A DNA stretch of 49,855 bases from Actinomycetospora sp. (GTDB taxonomy: Bacteria; Actinomycetota; Actinomycetes; Mycobacteriales; Pseudonocardiaceae): positions 1 to 49,855 of the forward strand of contig JAQSWW010000001.1 in the NCBI GenBank assembly GCA_029266415.1, read 5' to 3'. Position 1 is the stretch's first letter. Each line of letters opens with the position of its first letter. Shown here piece by piece: positions 8,399-18,495 of this stretch. A program made the translations under genes and the position numbers. Below the pieces are notes generated by a model. It did not search any database, was not told the origin of the DNA, and worked only from the letters and a program-made list of their open reading frames with translations.

Positions 8399-9241
8399 AT
8401 GCGCCCGCAGACCGACGAGCCCCGCCTCGAGGCGTGGGAGCGTCGCACCGACTACCCGCTCACCGGGCTCGCGGTGTTCTACCTGGCGATCTACGCGGTG
8501 CAGGTGCTCGCGACCCGCCGCCCGGATCCGTGGTGGTGGCGGCTCGACGTGGCGCTGTGGGCGGTGTGGGCGCTGTTCGTCGCCGACTACTTCGTGCGCC
8601 TGGTGCTCGCGAACCGGACGTGGCGGTTCATCTACCGCCACCCCCTGGATCTGCTGATCGTCGCCGCCCCGTTCTTCCGCTTCCTGCGCCTGCTGCGCCT
8701 CGTCGCCGCGATCTCGACGCTGGGGCGGGTGCTGCGCGACGACTTCCGCGGCCGCGTCGGCAGCTACCTCATCGTCTCGGTGTCGCTGCTGAGCCTGGTG
8801 GCGGCGCTGGGCGTCTTCGAGGCCGAGAGGGACGCGCCCGACGCGTCGATCCTGACGTTCGGGGACGCGCTGTGGTGGGTGCTCACGACGATCACGACGG
8901 TCGGCTACGGCGACCTGTCGCCGGTCACCGTCGAGGGCCGGCTGGTCGCGGCGGGCCTCATGCTCGCCGGCATCGCCGTCCTGGGCACCGTGACCGCCGC
9001 GATCGCGACGTGGTTCCTCGAGCAGGTCGGCGCCCGCGACCCGGCCGACGCGGTCCGCGGCCCGTCCCCGGAGCCGGCCGGCGGCGCCGTCGACCCGCCC
9101 GATCCGCCGGACGCGGGGATCGGTCCGGGCGTCCCGGACGGTGGTGCGGGCACGCACGAGGTGCACGAGCTGCTGGCCGAGATCCGCGCCCTGCGCGCCC
9201 GGCTCGACGAGGTGGAGGGCCGGGAGCAGGCGTCACGCTGA
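8399..9241 (+). CDS. Six-helix voltage-gated-type potassium channel
   Basis: A 280-residue membrane protein of the Kv-like ion-channel family. Hydrophobic helices are at about 22-40, 50-70, 84-92 and 123-140. An arginine-bearing S4-like helix spans residues 94-118 (RFLRLLRLVAAISTLGRVLR). The pore helix and filter have TTVGYGD (Thr167-Asp172), followed by a last helix to about residue 208. The cytosolic tail is Pro/Gly-rich and ends in a charged coiled coil (EVHELLAEIRALRARLDEVE), a likely tetramerisation element. Leaderless ATG: TAAGGT 8387-8392, 6-nt spacer. The last 9 bp overlap the 3' end of the convergent threonine aldolase gene. Confidence 0.92.
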   Translation: MRPQTDEPRLEAWERRTDYPLTGLAVFYLAIYAVQVLATRRPDPWWWRLDVALWAVWALFVADYFVRLVLANRTWRFIYRHPLDLLIVAAPFFRFLRLLRLVAAISTLGRVLRDDFRGRVGSYLIVSVSLLSLVAALGVFEAERDAPDASILTFGDALWWVLTTITTVGYGDLSPVTVEGRLVAAGLMLAGIAVLGTVTAAIATWFLEQVGARDPADAVRGPSPEPAGGAVDPPDPPDAGIGPGVPDGGAGTHEVHELLAEIRALRARLDEVEGREQASR

Positions 9242-10252
9242 GGGAGCCGGCACCGCCGCGGCGCGCTCGAGCACCGTGTCGAGGTCGTCGTCGGCGACGT
9301 CGCGGTGGGTCACGAACCGCACCCCGGGCCCGAACGTCACCGCCCGCACGCCCTCGGCGAGCAGGGCCGCGACCAGCGTCGCGGGCTCGGCGGTCGGGAC
9401 GAGGACGATGTTGGTGTCCGGGGCGATCACGGGCCAGCCCAGCGCCCGCAGCCCGTCGGCGAGCCGCGCCGCGCGGACGTGGTCGCCGGCCAGGTCGTCG
9501 CGCTGGTCGAGCGCGACGAGGCCCGCGGCGCCGACGACACCGCCCTGGCGCACGCCCCCGCCGAGCATCTTGCGCAGCCGCCAGGCCTCGTCGACGAAGG
9601 CGGCGGAGCCCGCGACCAGTGAGCCCATGGGCGCGCCGAGGCCCTTCGACAGGCACACGCTGACCGTGTCCACGCCCGCCGCCAGGTCCGCGGGCGGTAC
9701 GCCGAGCGCGGCGGCGGCGTGCCAGATCCGGGCGCCGTCGAGGTGCACGGCCAGGCCCGCGTCCCGAGCCGCGGCGACGAGGTCGCGGTGCTCGTCCACC
9801 GGGGTGACCGCCCCGCCGGCGCCGTTGTGGGTGTTCTCCAGGCACAGCAGCGTGGTGCGCAGCGCGAAGTACGGGCCGGCGGGCGCCGCGGCCGCGGTGA
9901 CGGCGGCGGGCGTCGGCCGGCCCGGCCCGGCGTCGTGCTCCAGGGCCACCGGCAGCCCGCCCGCCAGCCACGCCGAGGTCCCCAGCTCGGCCTCGAGCAC
10001 GTGGGCGTGGGCGGGCGCGAGGAACCTGTCACCGCGTGTCAGGTGGTGCATGAGCGCGATGGTGTTGGCCATGCAGCCCGTCGGCGTCCACAGCGCCGCC
10101 TCCACGCCGAGCAGGTCGGCGACGCGGTCCTGCAGCGCGGCGAGGGTGGGGTCGCCGTCGAGCACGTCGTCGCCGACGTCCGCGGGCGCCATCGCCTCGC
10201 GCATCGCGGGCGAGGGCCGCGTGACGGTGTCCGAGCGCAGGTCGAGCGTCAC
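9233..10252 (-). CDS. Low-specificity threonine aldolase family PLP enzyme
   Basis: A 339-residue fold-type I enzyme related to L-threonine/L-allo-threonine aldolase, which splits threonine to glycine and acetaldehyde. Family signatures are [18 protein letters not shown] at the N-terminus, [30 protein letters not shown] and the PLP lysine Lys203 in [15 protein letters not shown] 10252 overlaps the stop of the upstream response-regulator gene by 4 nt (GTGA). It is therefore the last member of the signalling chain, although its function is metabolic. The stop region overlaps the channel gene on the other strand. Confidence 0.9.
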   Translation of the reverse strand: MTLDLRSDTVTRPSPAMREAMAPADVGDDVLDGDPTLAALQDRVADLLGVEAALWTPTGCMANTIALMHHLTRGDRFLAPAHAHVLEAELGTSAWLAGGLPVALEHDAGPGRPTPAAVTAAAAPAGPYFALRTTLLCLENTHNGAGGAVTPVDEHRDLVAAARDAGLAVHLDGARIWHAAAALGVPPADLAAGVDTVSVCLSKGLGAPMGSLVAGSAAFVDEAWRLRKMLGGGVRQGGVVGAAGLVALDQRDDLAGDHVRAARLADGLRALGWPVIAPDTNIVLVPTAEPATLVAALLAEGVRAVTFGPGVRFVTHRDVADDDLDTVLERAAAVPAPSA

Positions 10253-10686
10253 CGGGGGAGCTTCACCACCGTCACGAAGAAGTCGTCGATCTGCCGGATG
10301 ACCTCGATGAACCGCTCGAAGTCCACCGGCTTGGCGACGTAGGCGTTGGCGTGCAGGTCGTAGCTGCGCAGGATGTCCTCCTCGGCCTGCGAGGTGGTCA
10401 GCACGACGACCGGGATGCTGCGCAGCGCCTCGTCGTTCTTGACCTCCTCCAGCACCTGGCGCCCGTCCTTACGGGGCAGGTTGAGGTCGAGCAGGATCAG
10501 CCCGGGACGCGGCGCGTCGGCGTACTCGCCCTCGCCGCGCAGGAACGCCAGCGCCTCGACGCCGTCGGCGGCCACGTGCAGCTGGTTGCGCAGCTTGTGG
10601 TGCTCGAAGGCCTCCTGCGTCATGAGGACGTCGCCGGGGTCGTCCTCGACGAGCAGGACGTGGATCTCGTCGGCGGGATCGGTCAC
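10249..10686 (-). CDS. Rcp1-like single-domain response regulator
   Basis: A 145-residue stand-alone receiver domain with no output domain. The acidic pair is Glu14/Asp15-Asp16 (LLVEDDPGD), the phospho-acceptor is Asp67 ([13 protein letters not shown]), the conserved Thr/Ser is in VVLTTSQ, and the lysine is in AKPVDF. Sequence style ([22 protein letters not shown]) matches the Rcp1 class found beside CHASE3 or phytochrome-like kinases. GTG 10686 is chosen because it overlaps the kinase stop (GTGA, 10683-10686); the frame continues upstream only as an antiphase extension within the kinase gene. It probably relays phosphate from the adjacent kinase. Confidence 0.9.
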   Translation of the reverse strand: MTDPADEIHVLLVEDDPGDVLMTQEAFEHHKLRNQLHVAADGVEALAFLRGEGEYADAPRPGLILLDLNLPRKDGRQVLEEVKNDEALRSIPVVVLTTSQAEEDILRSYDLHANAYVAKPVDFERFIEVIRQIDDFFVTVVKLPR

Positions 10687-12356
10687 GGGGCGGCCTCCGG
10701 GGCACGGTCGGGGTCGGCGTCGGCAGGGGTGGCGGTGGCGGTCTCGGTGGCGGTCTCGGTGCCGGGCAGGACGGGCAGCGCCACGACGAAGGTGGTACCG
10801 GGGCCGGGACGCGGCTCGAGCCACATCTCGCCCTCGTGCCGCTCGACGATCTTGCGACACATCGCCAGCCCGATGCCGGTGCCCGGGTAGTCGCTCTTGG
10901 CGTGGAGCCGCTGGAAGATCACGAAGATCCGCTCGGCGTACTCGGCGTCGATCCCGATGCCGTTGTCGGTGAAGCGCAGCAGCCACCGGTCGCGCTTCGG
11001 GTCGGTGACGCGCTCGGCCTCGACCTGCACCCGGGGCGGCTCGTCGCCGCGGAACTTCAGCGAGTTGCCCAGCAGGTTCTGGAACACCGTGGTGAGCAGG
11101 GTCGGCGCGCCGAGGACGGTGGGCAGCTCACCGCGCTCGACGGTGCCCCCGCTCTCCTCCAGGGCGCCGGCGACGTTCTGCACGGCCCGGTCCACCAGCG
11201 TGTTCAGGTCCACCGGCTCCATCGCGTCGCCCTGGCGGCCGACGCGGGAGAAGGCGAGCAGGTCGTTGATGAGCACCTGCATCCGCTTGGCGCCGTCGGT
11301 GGCGAACTCGATGTACTGGTCGGCGCGCTCGTCGAGCTGACCGGCGTAGCGGCGCTGCAGCAGCTGGCAGAAGCTCGCGACCTTGCGCAATGGCTCCTGC
11401 AGGTCGTGCGACGCGACGTAGGCGAACTGCTCGAGGTCGGAGTTCGAGCGGGCGAGCTCCCGGCGGGACCGCTCCGAGTCGGCGAGCTCGCGCACGATGA
11501 GCACACGCATCGCCTCGACGTCCTCGGCGAGCTCGGTGATCTCCTTCGGGCCGGACGTGCCCAGGCGGTGCTCGAGGTCGCCGTCGACCACCTGGCGGAC
11601 CTCGTGCGCCAGCCGGTGGGTGGGCACGACCACCACGCGCCGCAGCCAGGCGAGCAGCGCGGCGACGCCGAGCGCGAGCAGCACGATCGTGGCGGCGCCG
11701 ACGACGTAGAGCGTGTCCGCCGCGCCCTCGAGCGCGTCGCGGGCGTCGTCGCGCAGCGCCAGCAGGCGGCTCCGCTGGGCCTCGACGGCGTCGCGGACCC
11801 GGTCGAAGGCGACCTTGCCGACCTCGAGCGGCGGGCCGGGTGCACCCGCCGTCGTCGCCGCCAGCGTCGGCTCGGCGTAGGTGGCGCGCCACGCGTCCGT
11901 GGCGTCCTCCACCGCGTCCAGCTCGGCCAGCGCGTCCGGGCGGCCCGCCAGCAGCGTCCGCAGCTCGCCGACCAGCCGGTCCTCGTCGGCGCGTCCCCGC
12001 TGGTAGGGCTCGAGGAGGTCGGGGCGCGGGACGAGCGCGTAGCCCCGCACCCCGGTCTCCTGGTCGACCGTGGCCGCGTCGAGCTGCTGGGCCGCGAGCA
12101 GGGCGGGGTCGAGACGGTCCACCAGCTCGGTGCGGTGGCGGTCGAGCGTCGCGAGGCCGACGATCCCGACGACGGCCGCGATGACGAGCAGCACCGCCAG
12201 CGCGGTGCCGGTGACGACGAGGATGCGCAGCAGGGACCAGCGGCTCACGCCCTCCCGGCGCCGCCGGCGGGGGCGGGCGAGGGGCGCCGGGGCGTCGCCG
12301 TCCGCCGGGGCGTCCGCGGCCGGGGCCGCGTCGGGGGAGACCGCAGGCGCGCTCAC
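10683..12356 (-). CDS. CHASE3-HAMP sensor histidine kinase
   Basis: A 557-residue membrane kinase. A Pro/Ala and Arg-rich cytosolic start (1-40) leads to TM1 (about 42-68). An extracytoplasmic CHASE3 domain (about 70-210, with [11 protein letters not shown]), TM2 (about 216-238) and HAMP (about 240-292) follow. HisKA has phospho-acceptor His317 in [14 protein letters not shown]. HATPase_c has [16 protein letters not shown] and [18 protein letters not shown] Thr/Ala/Pro tail ends the protein. GTG 12356 overlaps the phosphatase stop by 4 nt; an upstream extension in frame would lie inside that gene. Its partners are likely the overlapping receiver proteins on either side. The stimulus is unknown. 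Confidence 0.93.
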   Translation of the reverse strand: MSAPAVSPDAAPAADAPADGDAPAPLARPRRRRREGVSRWSLLRILVVTGTALAVLLVIAAVVGIVGLATLDRHRTELVDRLDPALLAAQQLDAATVDQETGVRGYALVPRPDLLEPYQRGRADEDRLVGELRTLLAGRPDALAELDAVEDATDAWRATYAEPTLAATTAGAPGPPLEVGKVAFDRVRDAVEAQRSRLLALRDDARDALEGAADTLYVVGAATIVLLALGVAALLAWLRRVVVVPTHRLAHEVRQVVDGDLEHRLGTSGPKEITELAEDVEAMRVLIVRELADSERSRRELARSNSDLEQFAYVASHDLQEPLRKVASFCQLLQRRYAGQLDERADQYIEFATDGAKRMQVLINDLLAFSRVGRQGDAMEPVDLNTLVDRAVQNVAGALEESGGTVERGELPTVLGAPTLLTTVFQNLLGNSLKFRGDEPPRVQVEAERVTDPKRDRWLLRFTDNGIGIDAEYAERIFVIFQRLHAKSDYPGTGIGLAMCRKIVERHEGEMWLEPRPGPGTTFVVALPVLPGTETATETATATPADADPDRAPEAAP

Positions 12357-13540
12357 CGGTCGCACACCAGCAGCACGGCGGCCACGTCGTCGGTCTGCGC
12401 CGTCGAGAGCGACCGCACCCGTTCCATCACGCCGTCCAGCATCGCCGCCGGGTCGTCGCGCCAGGGCTCCGGGGCACCGGTGACCTCGCGCAGCAGCTCC
12501 AGCAGCCCGTCGGTCCACAGCACGTCACCGGACGGCTGGCGGCCCTCGATGAGCCCGTCGGTGTAGAGCAGCAGCGTCCACTTGGGTGGGAGCTCCACCT
12601 CCACCGGCGCCCAGGTGCTCCCGTTCCCGACGCCCAGCGGCATGCCGAGCCGCTCGTCGGAGAGGATCCGGGAGTCCTCGCCCTCGCCCACCAGCGCGGG
12701 TGGCGGGTGGCCCGCGAGGCGCAGCGTCATCCGGCTGCGCGTGGGGTCGACCGTGGCGGTGGCGAGCGTGGTGAACAGGGCGGGGTTGCTGCGCTCGTGC
12801 ACCAGCAGCTCGTGCATCGTCGGCAGCACCCGGTCGGGGTCGATGCCGCTGAGCACCAGCGTGCGCCAGGCGATGCGCAGGCTCACCCCGAGCGCGGCCT
12901 CGTCCGGCCCGTGCCCGCAGACGTCCCCGATGACCACGTGCAGCGAGCCGTCGGTGCCCTCGACGACGTCGTAGAAGTCGCCCCCGAGCAGCGTCTGCTC
13001 GGTGCCCGGCTCGTAGCGGGCGATGATGTGCAGGTCGGGGTCGGTGAGCAGGGGCGTCGGCAGCAGGCCCCGCTCGAGGCGCGCGTTCTCGTCGGCGCGC
13101 AGGTGGGCGTCGCGCAGCGCCCGGCGCACCCGGTCGGCGCGGCGGCGCTCGACGGCGTAGCGCACCGCGCGCGCCAGCGTCGGCCCGTCGACGGCGTCCT
13201 TGACCAGGTAGTCCTGGGCGCCGGCGCTCACCGCGTCGGCGCCGAGCTGCTCGTCACGCCGCCCGGTGAGCACCAGCACGGCGGGGCCCTCCGTGGCCAG
13301 CAGGCGGCGCAGGCCCTCGAAGTCGAGGGCGTCGGGCAGCGCGAGGTCGAGCAGCACGCAGTCGGGGACCTCGCCGTCGGCCAGCGAGCGCTCGGCCTCG
13401 CCCAGCGACCGGGCGCGCTGGAGGTCGACGGCCAGGGTCGCGTCGGAGAAGTGCTCGGTGACCAGGAGCGCGTCGGCGTCGTCGTCCTCGACGAGCAGGA
13501 CGCGCAGGGGCGCGGACGTGTCCGGATCGACCGGCTCCAT
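12353..13540 (-). CDS. Receiver-PP2C (RsbU/SpoIIE-type) phosphatase
   Basis: A 395-residue response regulator with a serine-phosphatase output. The receiver domain (residues 12-130) has phospho-acceptor Asp65 (CVLLDLALPD) and KDAVDG. A helical linker (131-165) follows. The PP2C/SpoIIE domain (170-395) keeps all metal-binding acids: Asp188 (GGDFYD), Asp206 (GDVCGHG), Asp328 (YTDGLIEG) and Asp384/385 (TDDVA). Such proteins dephosphorylate anti-sigma-factor antagonists; no antagonist gene is nearby. ATG 13540 has a strong Shine-Dalgarno sequence (AGGAGGAGGGAG, 13559 down to 13548, 7-nt spacing). It is first in the four-gene minus-strand chain. Confidence 0.93.
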   Translation of the reverse strand: MEPVDPDTSAPLRVLLVEDDDADALLVTEHFSDATLAVDLQRARSLGEAERSLADGEVPDCVLLDLALPDALDFEGLRRLLATEGPAVLVLTGRRDEQLGADAVSAGAQDYLVKDAVDGPTLARAVRYAVERRRADRVRRALRDAHLRADENARLERGLLPTPLLTDPDLHIIARYEPGTEQTLLGGDFYDVVEGTDGSLHVVIGDVCGHGPDEAALGVSLRIAWRTLVLSGIDPDRVLPTMHELLVHERSNPALFTTLATATVDPTRSRMTLRLAGHPPPALVGEGEDSRILSDERLGMPLGVGNGSTWAPVEVELPPKWTLLLYTDGLIEGRQPSGDVLWTDGLLELLREVTGAPEPWRDDPAAMLDGVMERVRSLSTAQTDDVAAVLLVCDR

Positions 13541-13571
13541 CAGCCCACTCCCTCCTCCTGCTGCCGCAGAG

Positions 13572-13577
13572 ACGGTA
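13572..13577 (-). promoter_or_regulatory. -10 hexamer (TACCGT) of the phosphatase-kinase-regulator-aldolase chain
   Basis: TACCGT on the minus strand, 31 bp upstream of ATG 13540. It gives a short 5' UTR containing the AGGAGGAGGGAG ribosome site. This is one of the few operons here that is not leaderless. It is divergent from the purB promoter. Confidence 0.5.
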
Positions 13578-13646
13578 GTCGGCCCGGCCGTCCGTGCCGT
13601 CCTCGGCTGCGTCCCTGCTCCGAGCGGTGCCCGTAGGCTCGCCCGG

Positions 13647-15077
13647 GTGAGTGCCGCGATGGTCCCGAACGTGCTCGCCGCCCGGTACGCCTCCCCGCAG
13701 CTGACCGAGCTGTGGTCCCCGGAGCGCAAGGTCGCCCTCGAGCGCGGGCTGTGGATCGCCGTGCTCGTCGCCCAGCGCGAGCTCGGGGTCGACGTGCCCG
13801 ACGGGGTGATCGAGGACTACCGCGCGGTCGTCGACGACGTCGACCTGGCGTCGATCGCCGCGCGCGAGCGCGTCACGCGCCACGACGTCAAGGCGCGCAT
13901 CGAGGAGTTCGACGCGCTCGCCGGCCACCAGCACGCCCACAAGGGCATGACCAGCCGCGACCTCACCGAGAACGTCGAGCAGCTGCAGGTCCGCGACTCG
14001 CTGCGCCTCGTCGCCGACAAGACCGTCGCCGTGCTCGCCCGCCTGGCCCGGCGCGCCGGCGAGTACGGCGAGCTCGTCATGGCCGGGCGCAGCCACAACG
14101 TCGCCGCCCAGGCCACGACGCTGGGCAAGCGCTTCGCGAGCGCCGCCGACGAGACCCTCGTGGCCCACCGGCGGCTCGTCGAGCTCGTCGAGCGCTACCC
14201 GCTGCGCGGGATCAAGGGGCCGGTCGGCACCGCGCAGGACATGCTCGGGCTGCTCGGCGGGGACGCGGACAAGCTCGCGGAGCTGGAGCGCCGGGTCGCC
14301 GCGCACCTGGGCTTCGGCGAGGTGCTCACCAGCGTCGGGCAGGTCTACCCCCGCTCGCTGGACCACGACGTGCTCTCCGCGCTGGTGCAGCTCGCCGCCG
14401 GGCCGTCGTCGCTGGCCACCACGATCCGGCTCATGGCCGGCCAGGAGCTGGTCACCGAGGGGTTCCGCGCCGGGCAGGTCGGCTCCAGCGCCATGCCGCA
14501 CAAGATGAACACCCGGTCCTGTGAGCGCGTCAACGGGCTCGCGGTGGTGCTGCGCGGCAACGCGGCGATGGTCGCCGAGCTCGCCGGCGCCCAGTGGAAC
14601 GAGGGTGACGTCTCCGACTCGGTCGTGCGCCGGGTCGCCCTGCCCGACGCCTTCTTCGCGGTCGACGGGCTGCTCGAGACGATCCTGACGGTGCTCGACG
14701 AGTTCGGCGCCTACCCGGCGGTGATCGCCCGCGAGCTCGACCGCTACCTGCCGTTCCTCGCGACCACGGCCGTGCTCATGGGTGCCGTGCGCGCCGGGGT
14801 CGGCCGCGAGACCGGGCACGAGATCATCTCCGAGCACGCCCGCGCGGTGGCGCTGGACATGCGCGAGAAGGGCGCCGAGGGCAATGACCTGCTCGCCCGC
14901 CTCGGCGCCGACGCCCGCCTCGGGCTCTCCGCCACCGACCTCGACGCCGCCGTCGGCGATCCGCGGGCCTTCGTCGGGGCCGCCGGTGCCCAGATCGCCG
15001 AGATCACCCGCCGCGTCGGCGCGCTCGTCGCGGCCCACCCCGGCGCGGCGGAGTACAGCCCGGCGCCGATCCTCTAG
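13647..15077 (+). CDS. purB: Adenylosuccinate lyase
   Basis: PurB removes fumarate from SAICAR and from adenylosuccinate, acting twice in purine synthesis. The protein is 476 residues, the long-form length of the fumarase/aspartase superfamily. Signature: [17 protein letters not shown] with the mobile catalytic-serine loop. The substrate region [17 protein letters not shown] and GRSHNVAAQ are also clear. GTG 13647 is the start because TAGGCT (13634-13639) plus 7 nt reaches it exactly; the frame upstream is open but overlaps the divergent regulator gene. It begins the large purine block. Confidence 0.97.
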   Translation: MSAAMVPNVLAARYASPQLTELWSPERKVALERGLWIAVLVAQRELGVDVPDGVIEDYRAVVDDVDLASIAARERVTRHDVKARIEEFDALAGHQHAHKGMTSRDLTENVEQLQVRDSLRLVADKTVAVLARLARRAGEYGELVMAGRSHNVAAQATTLGKRFASAADETLVAHRRLVELVERYPLRGIKGPVGTAQDMLGLLGGDADKLAELERRVAAHLGFGEVLTSVGQVYPRSLDHDVLSALVQLAAGPSSLATTIRLMAGQELVTEGFRAGQVGSSAMPHKMNTRSCERVNGLAVVLRGNAAMVAELAGAQWNEGDVSDSVVRRVALPDAFFAVDGLLETILTVLDEFGAYPAVIARELDRYLPFLATTAVLMGAVRAGVGRETGHEIISEHARAVALDMREKGAEGNDLLARLGADARLGLSATDLDAAVGDPRAFVGAAGAQIAEITRRVGALVAAHPGAAEYSPAPIL

Positions 15078-15138
15078 GAGGGTCGAGCTCCCCTCTCGGC
15101 GTGCTCCCCTGTCGGCGTCTCCCGTAGCCTCCCCGCCC

Positions 15139-16038
15139 GTGGTCGCGCTCAGCTCGTACCGGCACCTCGCGTCCGGCAAGGTGCGTGACCTCTACGAGGT
15201 CGACGACGAGACGCTGTTGCTGGTGGCGTCCGACCGCATCTCGGCCTACGACCACGTGCTGTCCACGCCGATCCCGGACAAGGGACGGGTGCTCACGGCG
15301 ATGAGCGTGTTCTGGTTCGGGCTGCTGGGCGGCGCGGACGTGGCCACGCCGCCCCTGGCGCACCACCTGATCGCCTCGCGTGACGAGCGCATCCCCGAGG
15401 AGGTCCGGGGCCGCGCGCTGCTCGTGCGGAGGCTGCGGATGATCCCGGTGGAGTGCGTCGCCCGGGGCTACCTCGCCGGCTCGGGCACCACCGACTACCA
15501 GCGCGACGGCGCGGTGTGCGGCGTGCCGCTGCCCGACGGCCTGGTCGAGGCGAGCATGCTGCCCACCCCGATCTTCACGCCGGCGACGAAGGCCCCGCAG
15601 GGCGAGCACGACGAGAACGTCAGCTTCGAGGTCGTCGCCGAGACCGTCGGCGCGGACCTGGCCGGCGCGCTGCGCGACCAGACCCTCGCGGTCTACGCCC
15701 GCGGGTCGGCGTACGCGGCCTCGCGCGGGCTGATCCTCGCCGACACCAAGCTCGAGTTCGGCCTCACGCCCGAGGGCACGCTGGTGCTCGGCGACGAGGT
15801 GCTGACGCCGGACTCGTCGCGGTTCTGGCCCGCGGAGGGCTACGCGCCGGGCCGGGTCCAGCCGAGCTTCGACAAGCAGTACGTCCGCGACTGGCTCACC
15901 TCGCCCGCCTCGGGGTGGGACCGCCACTCCGGCGAGCCGCCGCCCCCGCTGCCCGACGACGTGGTCGAGGCCACCCGCGCCCGCTACGTCGAGGCGTACA
16001 CCCGGCTGACCGGCGCGCAGTGGCCACCCGCGGTGTGA
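15139..16038 (+). CDS. purC: SAICAR synthetase
   Basis: PurC adds aspartate to CAIR with ATP. The 299-residue protein starts [18 protein letters not shown] and contains the glycine-rich nucleotide loop, [12 protein letters not shown], the signature [13 protein letters not shown], and DTKLEFGL. Its length matches the actinobacterial form. GTG 15139 lies 8 nt after TAGCCT (15125-15130), a leaderless arrangement; upstream in-frame sequence overlaps purB. No purE or purK is in the window. Confidence 0.97.
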   Translation: MVALSSYRHLASGKVRDLYEVDDETLLLVASDRISAYDHVLSTPIPDKGRVLTAMSVFWFGLLGGADVATPPLAHHLIASRDERIPEEVRGRALLVRRLRMIPVECVARGYLAGSGTTDYQRDGAVCGVPLPDGLVEASMLPTPIFTPATKAPQGEHDENVSFEVVAETVGADLAGALRDQTLAVYARGSAYAASRGLILADTKLEFGLTPEGTLVLGDEVLTPDSSRFWPAEGYAPGRVQPSFDKQYVRDWLTSPASGWDRHSGEPPPPLPDDVVEATRARYVEAYTRLTGAQWPPAV

Positions 16039-16126
16039 CGCCTCCCTGAGCGGTGACGACACCGACGTCCGACCGAGCCGCTCCGTTCATCCCCCGGTCG
16101 CGTGGGCGGCACCTCGGACTGGCCTC

Positions 16127-16831
16127 ATGGGGGACGTGGACGAGACGACCCCGCGCCTGCTGGTCTCCGTGTCCGGGATCCTGCCCGGAGCGCCGCTCGT
16201 CGCCGCCGTCGCGCTGGCCGACGCCCTCGACGCCCGGCGCGTCCCGCTGACGCTGCTCGTCGGCCCGCGGCCCCACCCCGAGGTGTCGGCCTGGGCGGCC
16301 GCGCGGCGCCGCGCCGGTGACGTGGCGCTGCTCCACGGCACCCGGAGCGAGGCCGTCCACCCCCGCCCGTACCGCCGGCTGCCCGCCCACGAGGCCGGGC
16401 TGCGCCTGGCCGGCGCGTTGCGCACCCGTGACGCCCTCGGCCCGGTCGTCGACGGCTTCGCCGCCCCGGGCTGGTCGACCTCGCCCGGCACCCGCGGCGC
16501 GCTCGTCGCGGCCGGTATCGGCCTGTGCGTCGACGACGCCGGCGTGCACCGCCTCGGCGTGGGCGGGGCGACCGTCCGCTCGTGGCTCGGGCCGGTGGTC
16601 ACCGGCGAGCCGCGCCGGGACGCGCGCCGGACCCTGCGTCGCCGCCCGGAGCCCGACCTGGTGCACCTCGCGCTGACCGCGACGACCCCGGCTGCCCGCG
16701 CCGGAGCCCTCGTCGACGCCGCCCTCGACGGCGGCGCAACGCCGCTCGCCGCGTCCGAGCTCGTCGCCCGGCGGGTCCCGCGCCGCCCCGGCGCCGCCGG
16801 TGACCCGGAGCAGTGGTCGATCACGGCTTGA
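16127..16831 (+). CDS. DUF2334-like (polysaccharide-deacetylase-fold) protein
   Basis: A 234-residue protein whose first half fits the DUF2334 group: LLVSVSGILPGAPLVAAV, VPLTLLVGPRP, and a shifted core with HEAGLRLAGALRTRDALG and VVDGFAAPGW. DUF2334 proteins resemble carbohydrate deacetylases, but the usual HGY-type metal motif is not clear here (LLHGTRSEAVHPRPYR may be its remnant), so I do not claim enzyme activity. Proteins of this group sit beside purC in several actinobacteria, as far as I recall. It is convergent with the metallo-hydrolase gene, with 18 bp between stops. Confidence 0.6.
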   Translation: MGDVDETTPRLLVSVSGILPGAPLVAAVALADALDARRVPLTLLVGPRPHPEVSAWAAARRRAGDVALLHGTRSEAVHPRPYRRLPAHEAGLRLAGALRTRDALGPVVDGFAAPGWSTSPGTRGALVAAGIGLCVDDAGVHRLGVGGATVRSWLGPVVTGEPRRDARRTLRRRPEPDLVHLALTATTPAARAGALVDAALDGGATPLAASELVARRVPRRPGAAGDPEQWSITA

Positions 16832-16849
16832 CCAGATCCACGGCCGGGA

Positions 16850-17482
16850 TCAGGGGGTGAAGGACGTGCCCCGGGGCGCGATGCGGACCTCCGTGCCCTC
16901 GGGGCCGAGGTTGCTGAACAGCTGGTAGTGCAGGTCGGGGTTGGCCAGCACGGCCTCGTGGATCGGCACCGCGAGCGGCGGGGCGACCGCGCGCAGGTAG
17001 TCCACGGCCTCCGAGGCCTTGAGCCAGGGCGCCGCGGTGGGCAGCAGCAGGACGTCCGGGGTGCGCTCGGGGACGGTGAACGCGTCGCCGGGGTGCAGCA
17101 CCGTCCCGTCGAGCAGGTAGCCGTTGTTGGCGATCCGCGGGATGTCGGGGTGGATCACCGCGTGGTCGCCGCCGACGACCTCCACGGTGGTGCCGCCGAC
17201 GGAGAACGTCTCGCCGGGCTCGCGGACGGTGTGGGCGATGTCCCGCTCCCGCAGCTGCTCCGCGGTGCCGGTGTCGACCACCAGCTGGGCGTCCGGGTTC
17301 TGCCCGAGCAGGGCCGGCAGTTTGTCCAGGTCGAGGTGGTCGGGGTGCTGGTGCGTGACGAGGATCGCGTCCAGCCCCTCGAGCATCTCGTAGCCCGAGG
17401 AGAAGGCGCCGGGGTCGAGCAGGATGCGGGCCGAGCCGGTGTCCGCGACGACGCACGAGTGACCGAGGTGCACGAGTTCCAC
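16850..17482 (-). CDS. MBL-fold metal-dependent hydrolase
   Basis: A 210-residue metallo-beta-lactamase-fold protein. The metal motif THQHPDHLD appears early (VELVHLGHSCVVAD precedes it). Further ligands are in HPGDAF and PIHEAV. The short form, with the chain starting directly on the first strand, resembles the UPF0173/UlaG-like group; the substrate is unknown. GTG 17482 is chosen because it begins the first beta strand; the frame continues upstream into the divergent purS gene, where it is not coding. TACCGG, 6 nt upstream, is a near-match to the -10 pattern. Only 42 bp separate it from purS. Confidence 0.85.
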   Translation of the reverse strand: MELVHLGHSCVVADTGSARILLDPGAFSSGYEMLEGLDAILVTHQHPDHLDLDKLPALLGQNPDAQLVVDTGTAEQLRERDIAHTVREPGETFSVGGTTVEVVGGDHAVIHPDIPRIANNGYLLDGTVLHPGDAFTVPERTPDVLLLPTAAPWLKASEAVDYLRAVAPPLAVPIHEAVLANPDLHYQLFSNLGPEGTEVRIAPRGTSFTP

Positions 17483-17524
17483 GCCACCCCGGTACCCACG
17501 GACGGGGCCGGTAACCTGGGGCGC

Positions 17525-17764
17525 GTGGCCCGCGTGATCGTCGATGTCCTGCCCAAGGCCGAGATCCTCGACCCGCAGGGCCAGGCCGTGGCCCGGGCGA
17601 TGGGTCGCCTGGGGGTCGCCGGCGTCGCCGACGTCCGGCAGGGCAAGCACTTCGAGCTCGAGGTCGACGACACCGTCGACGACGCCGAGCTCGAGCGGAT
17701 CGCCGGCACGCTGCTGGCCAACCCCGTGATCGAGGAGTGGGTCGTGCGGAGGCTGCCGTCGTGA
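17525..17764 (+). CDS. purS: FGAM synthase subunit PurS
   Basis: A 79-residue small subunit that tethers PurQ and PurL in the three-part FGAM synthase. The sequence [21 protein letters not shown] begins like the family, and the ferredoxin-like alpha/beta pattern runs to [14 protein letters not shown] 17525 is 7 nt after TAACCT (17512-17517), a leaderless start. The stop overlaps the purQ start by 4 nt (GTGA), so purS and purQ are translationally coupled. Confidence 0.96.
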   Translation: MARVIVDVLPKAEILDPQGQAVARAMGRLGVAGVADVRQGKHFELEVDDTVDDAELERIAGTLLANPVIEEWVVRRLPS

Positions 17765-18444
17765 GCCGCGTCGGGGTCATCACGTTCCCGGGCACGCTCG
17801 ACGACGTCGACGCGGCCCGCGCCGTCCGCTACGCCGGCGGCGAGCCGGTGGGGCTGTGGCACGACGACGCCGACCTGCGCGGGGTCGACGCCGTGGTCGT
17901 GCCCGGCGGCTTCTCCTACGGCGACTACCTGCGCGCCGGCGCCATCGCGGCCCGCTCGCCGGTGATGGGGCCGGTCGTCGAGGCCGGTCGTGCGGGCATG
18001 CCGGTGCTGGGCATCTGCAACGGCTTCCAGATCCTCTGCGAGGCCGGACTCCTCCCGGGCGCGCTGGTGCGCAACCACGGCCTGCGGTTCGTGTGCCGCG
18101 AGGTCGGGCTGCGCGTCGAGGCCGCCACGGCGTGGACCTCGTCGTTCACCGTCGGCCAGGAGCTGCGCGTGCCCCTGAAGTCGGGCGAGGGCCGCTACGT
18201 CGCCGACGCCGCCACCCTCGACGCGCTCGAGGCCGAGGGTCGCGTGGTGTTCCGCTACACCGAGCCCGCGCCCAACGGGGCGCTGCGCGACATCGCCGGC
18301 GTCAGCTCGGCCGACGGCCGCGTCGTCGGGCTCATGCCCCACCCCGAGCACGCCATCGACCCCCTGACGGGACCGAGCACGGACGGGCTGGGCCTGTTCA
18401 CCTCCGTGCTGGCCCAGCTCACGGCGTCCGCCGCCCTCCGCTGA
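17761..18444 (+). CDS. purQ: FGAM synthase glutaminase subunit PurQ
   Basis: A 227-residue class I glutamine amidotransferase that feeds ammonia to PurL. Nucleophile Cys86 is in [19 protein letters not shown], and the His/Glu pair is in [10 protein letters not shown]. The N-terminus [20 protein letters not shown] is typical. GTG 17761 is preferred to an upstream in-frame GTG because of the 4-nt overlap with purS and the family start. The third component, purL, begins 870 bp further on, after an oppositely oriented gene. Confidence 0.97.
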   Translation: MSRVGVITFPGTLDDVDAARAVRYAGGEPVGLWHDDADLRGVDAVVVPGGFSYGDYLRAGAIAARSPVMGPVVEAGRAGMPVLGICNGFQILCEAGLLPGALVRNHGLRFVCREVGLRVEAATAWTSSFTVGQELRVPLKSGEGRYVADAATLDALEAEGRVVFRYTEPAPNGALRDIAGVSSADGRVVGLMPHPEHAIDPLTGPSTDGLGLFTSVLAQLTASAALR

Positions 18445-18495
18445 CGGGCGCGCGGAGCGACGAAGGAGCTCGCGGGCGCGGTCAGCCTGGAGGAT

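Noticed and set aside
7169-9166. 665-codon open frame on the minus strand opposite the aminotransferase and channel genes
   Set aside because: High-GC antisense artefact: Arg/Gly/Glu-rich, no family motif, and the plus-strand genes have clear motifs.
16085-16105. GTTCATC near 16085, a single PHO-box-like unit
   Set aside because: No second unit 11 bp away and no phosphate gene downstream.
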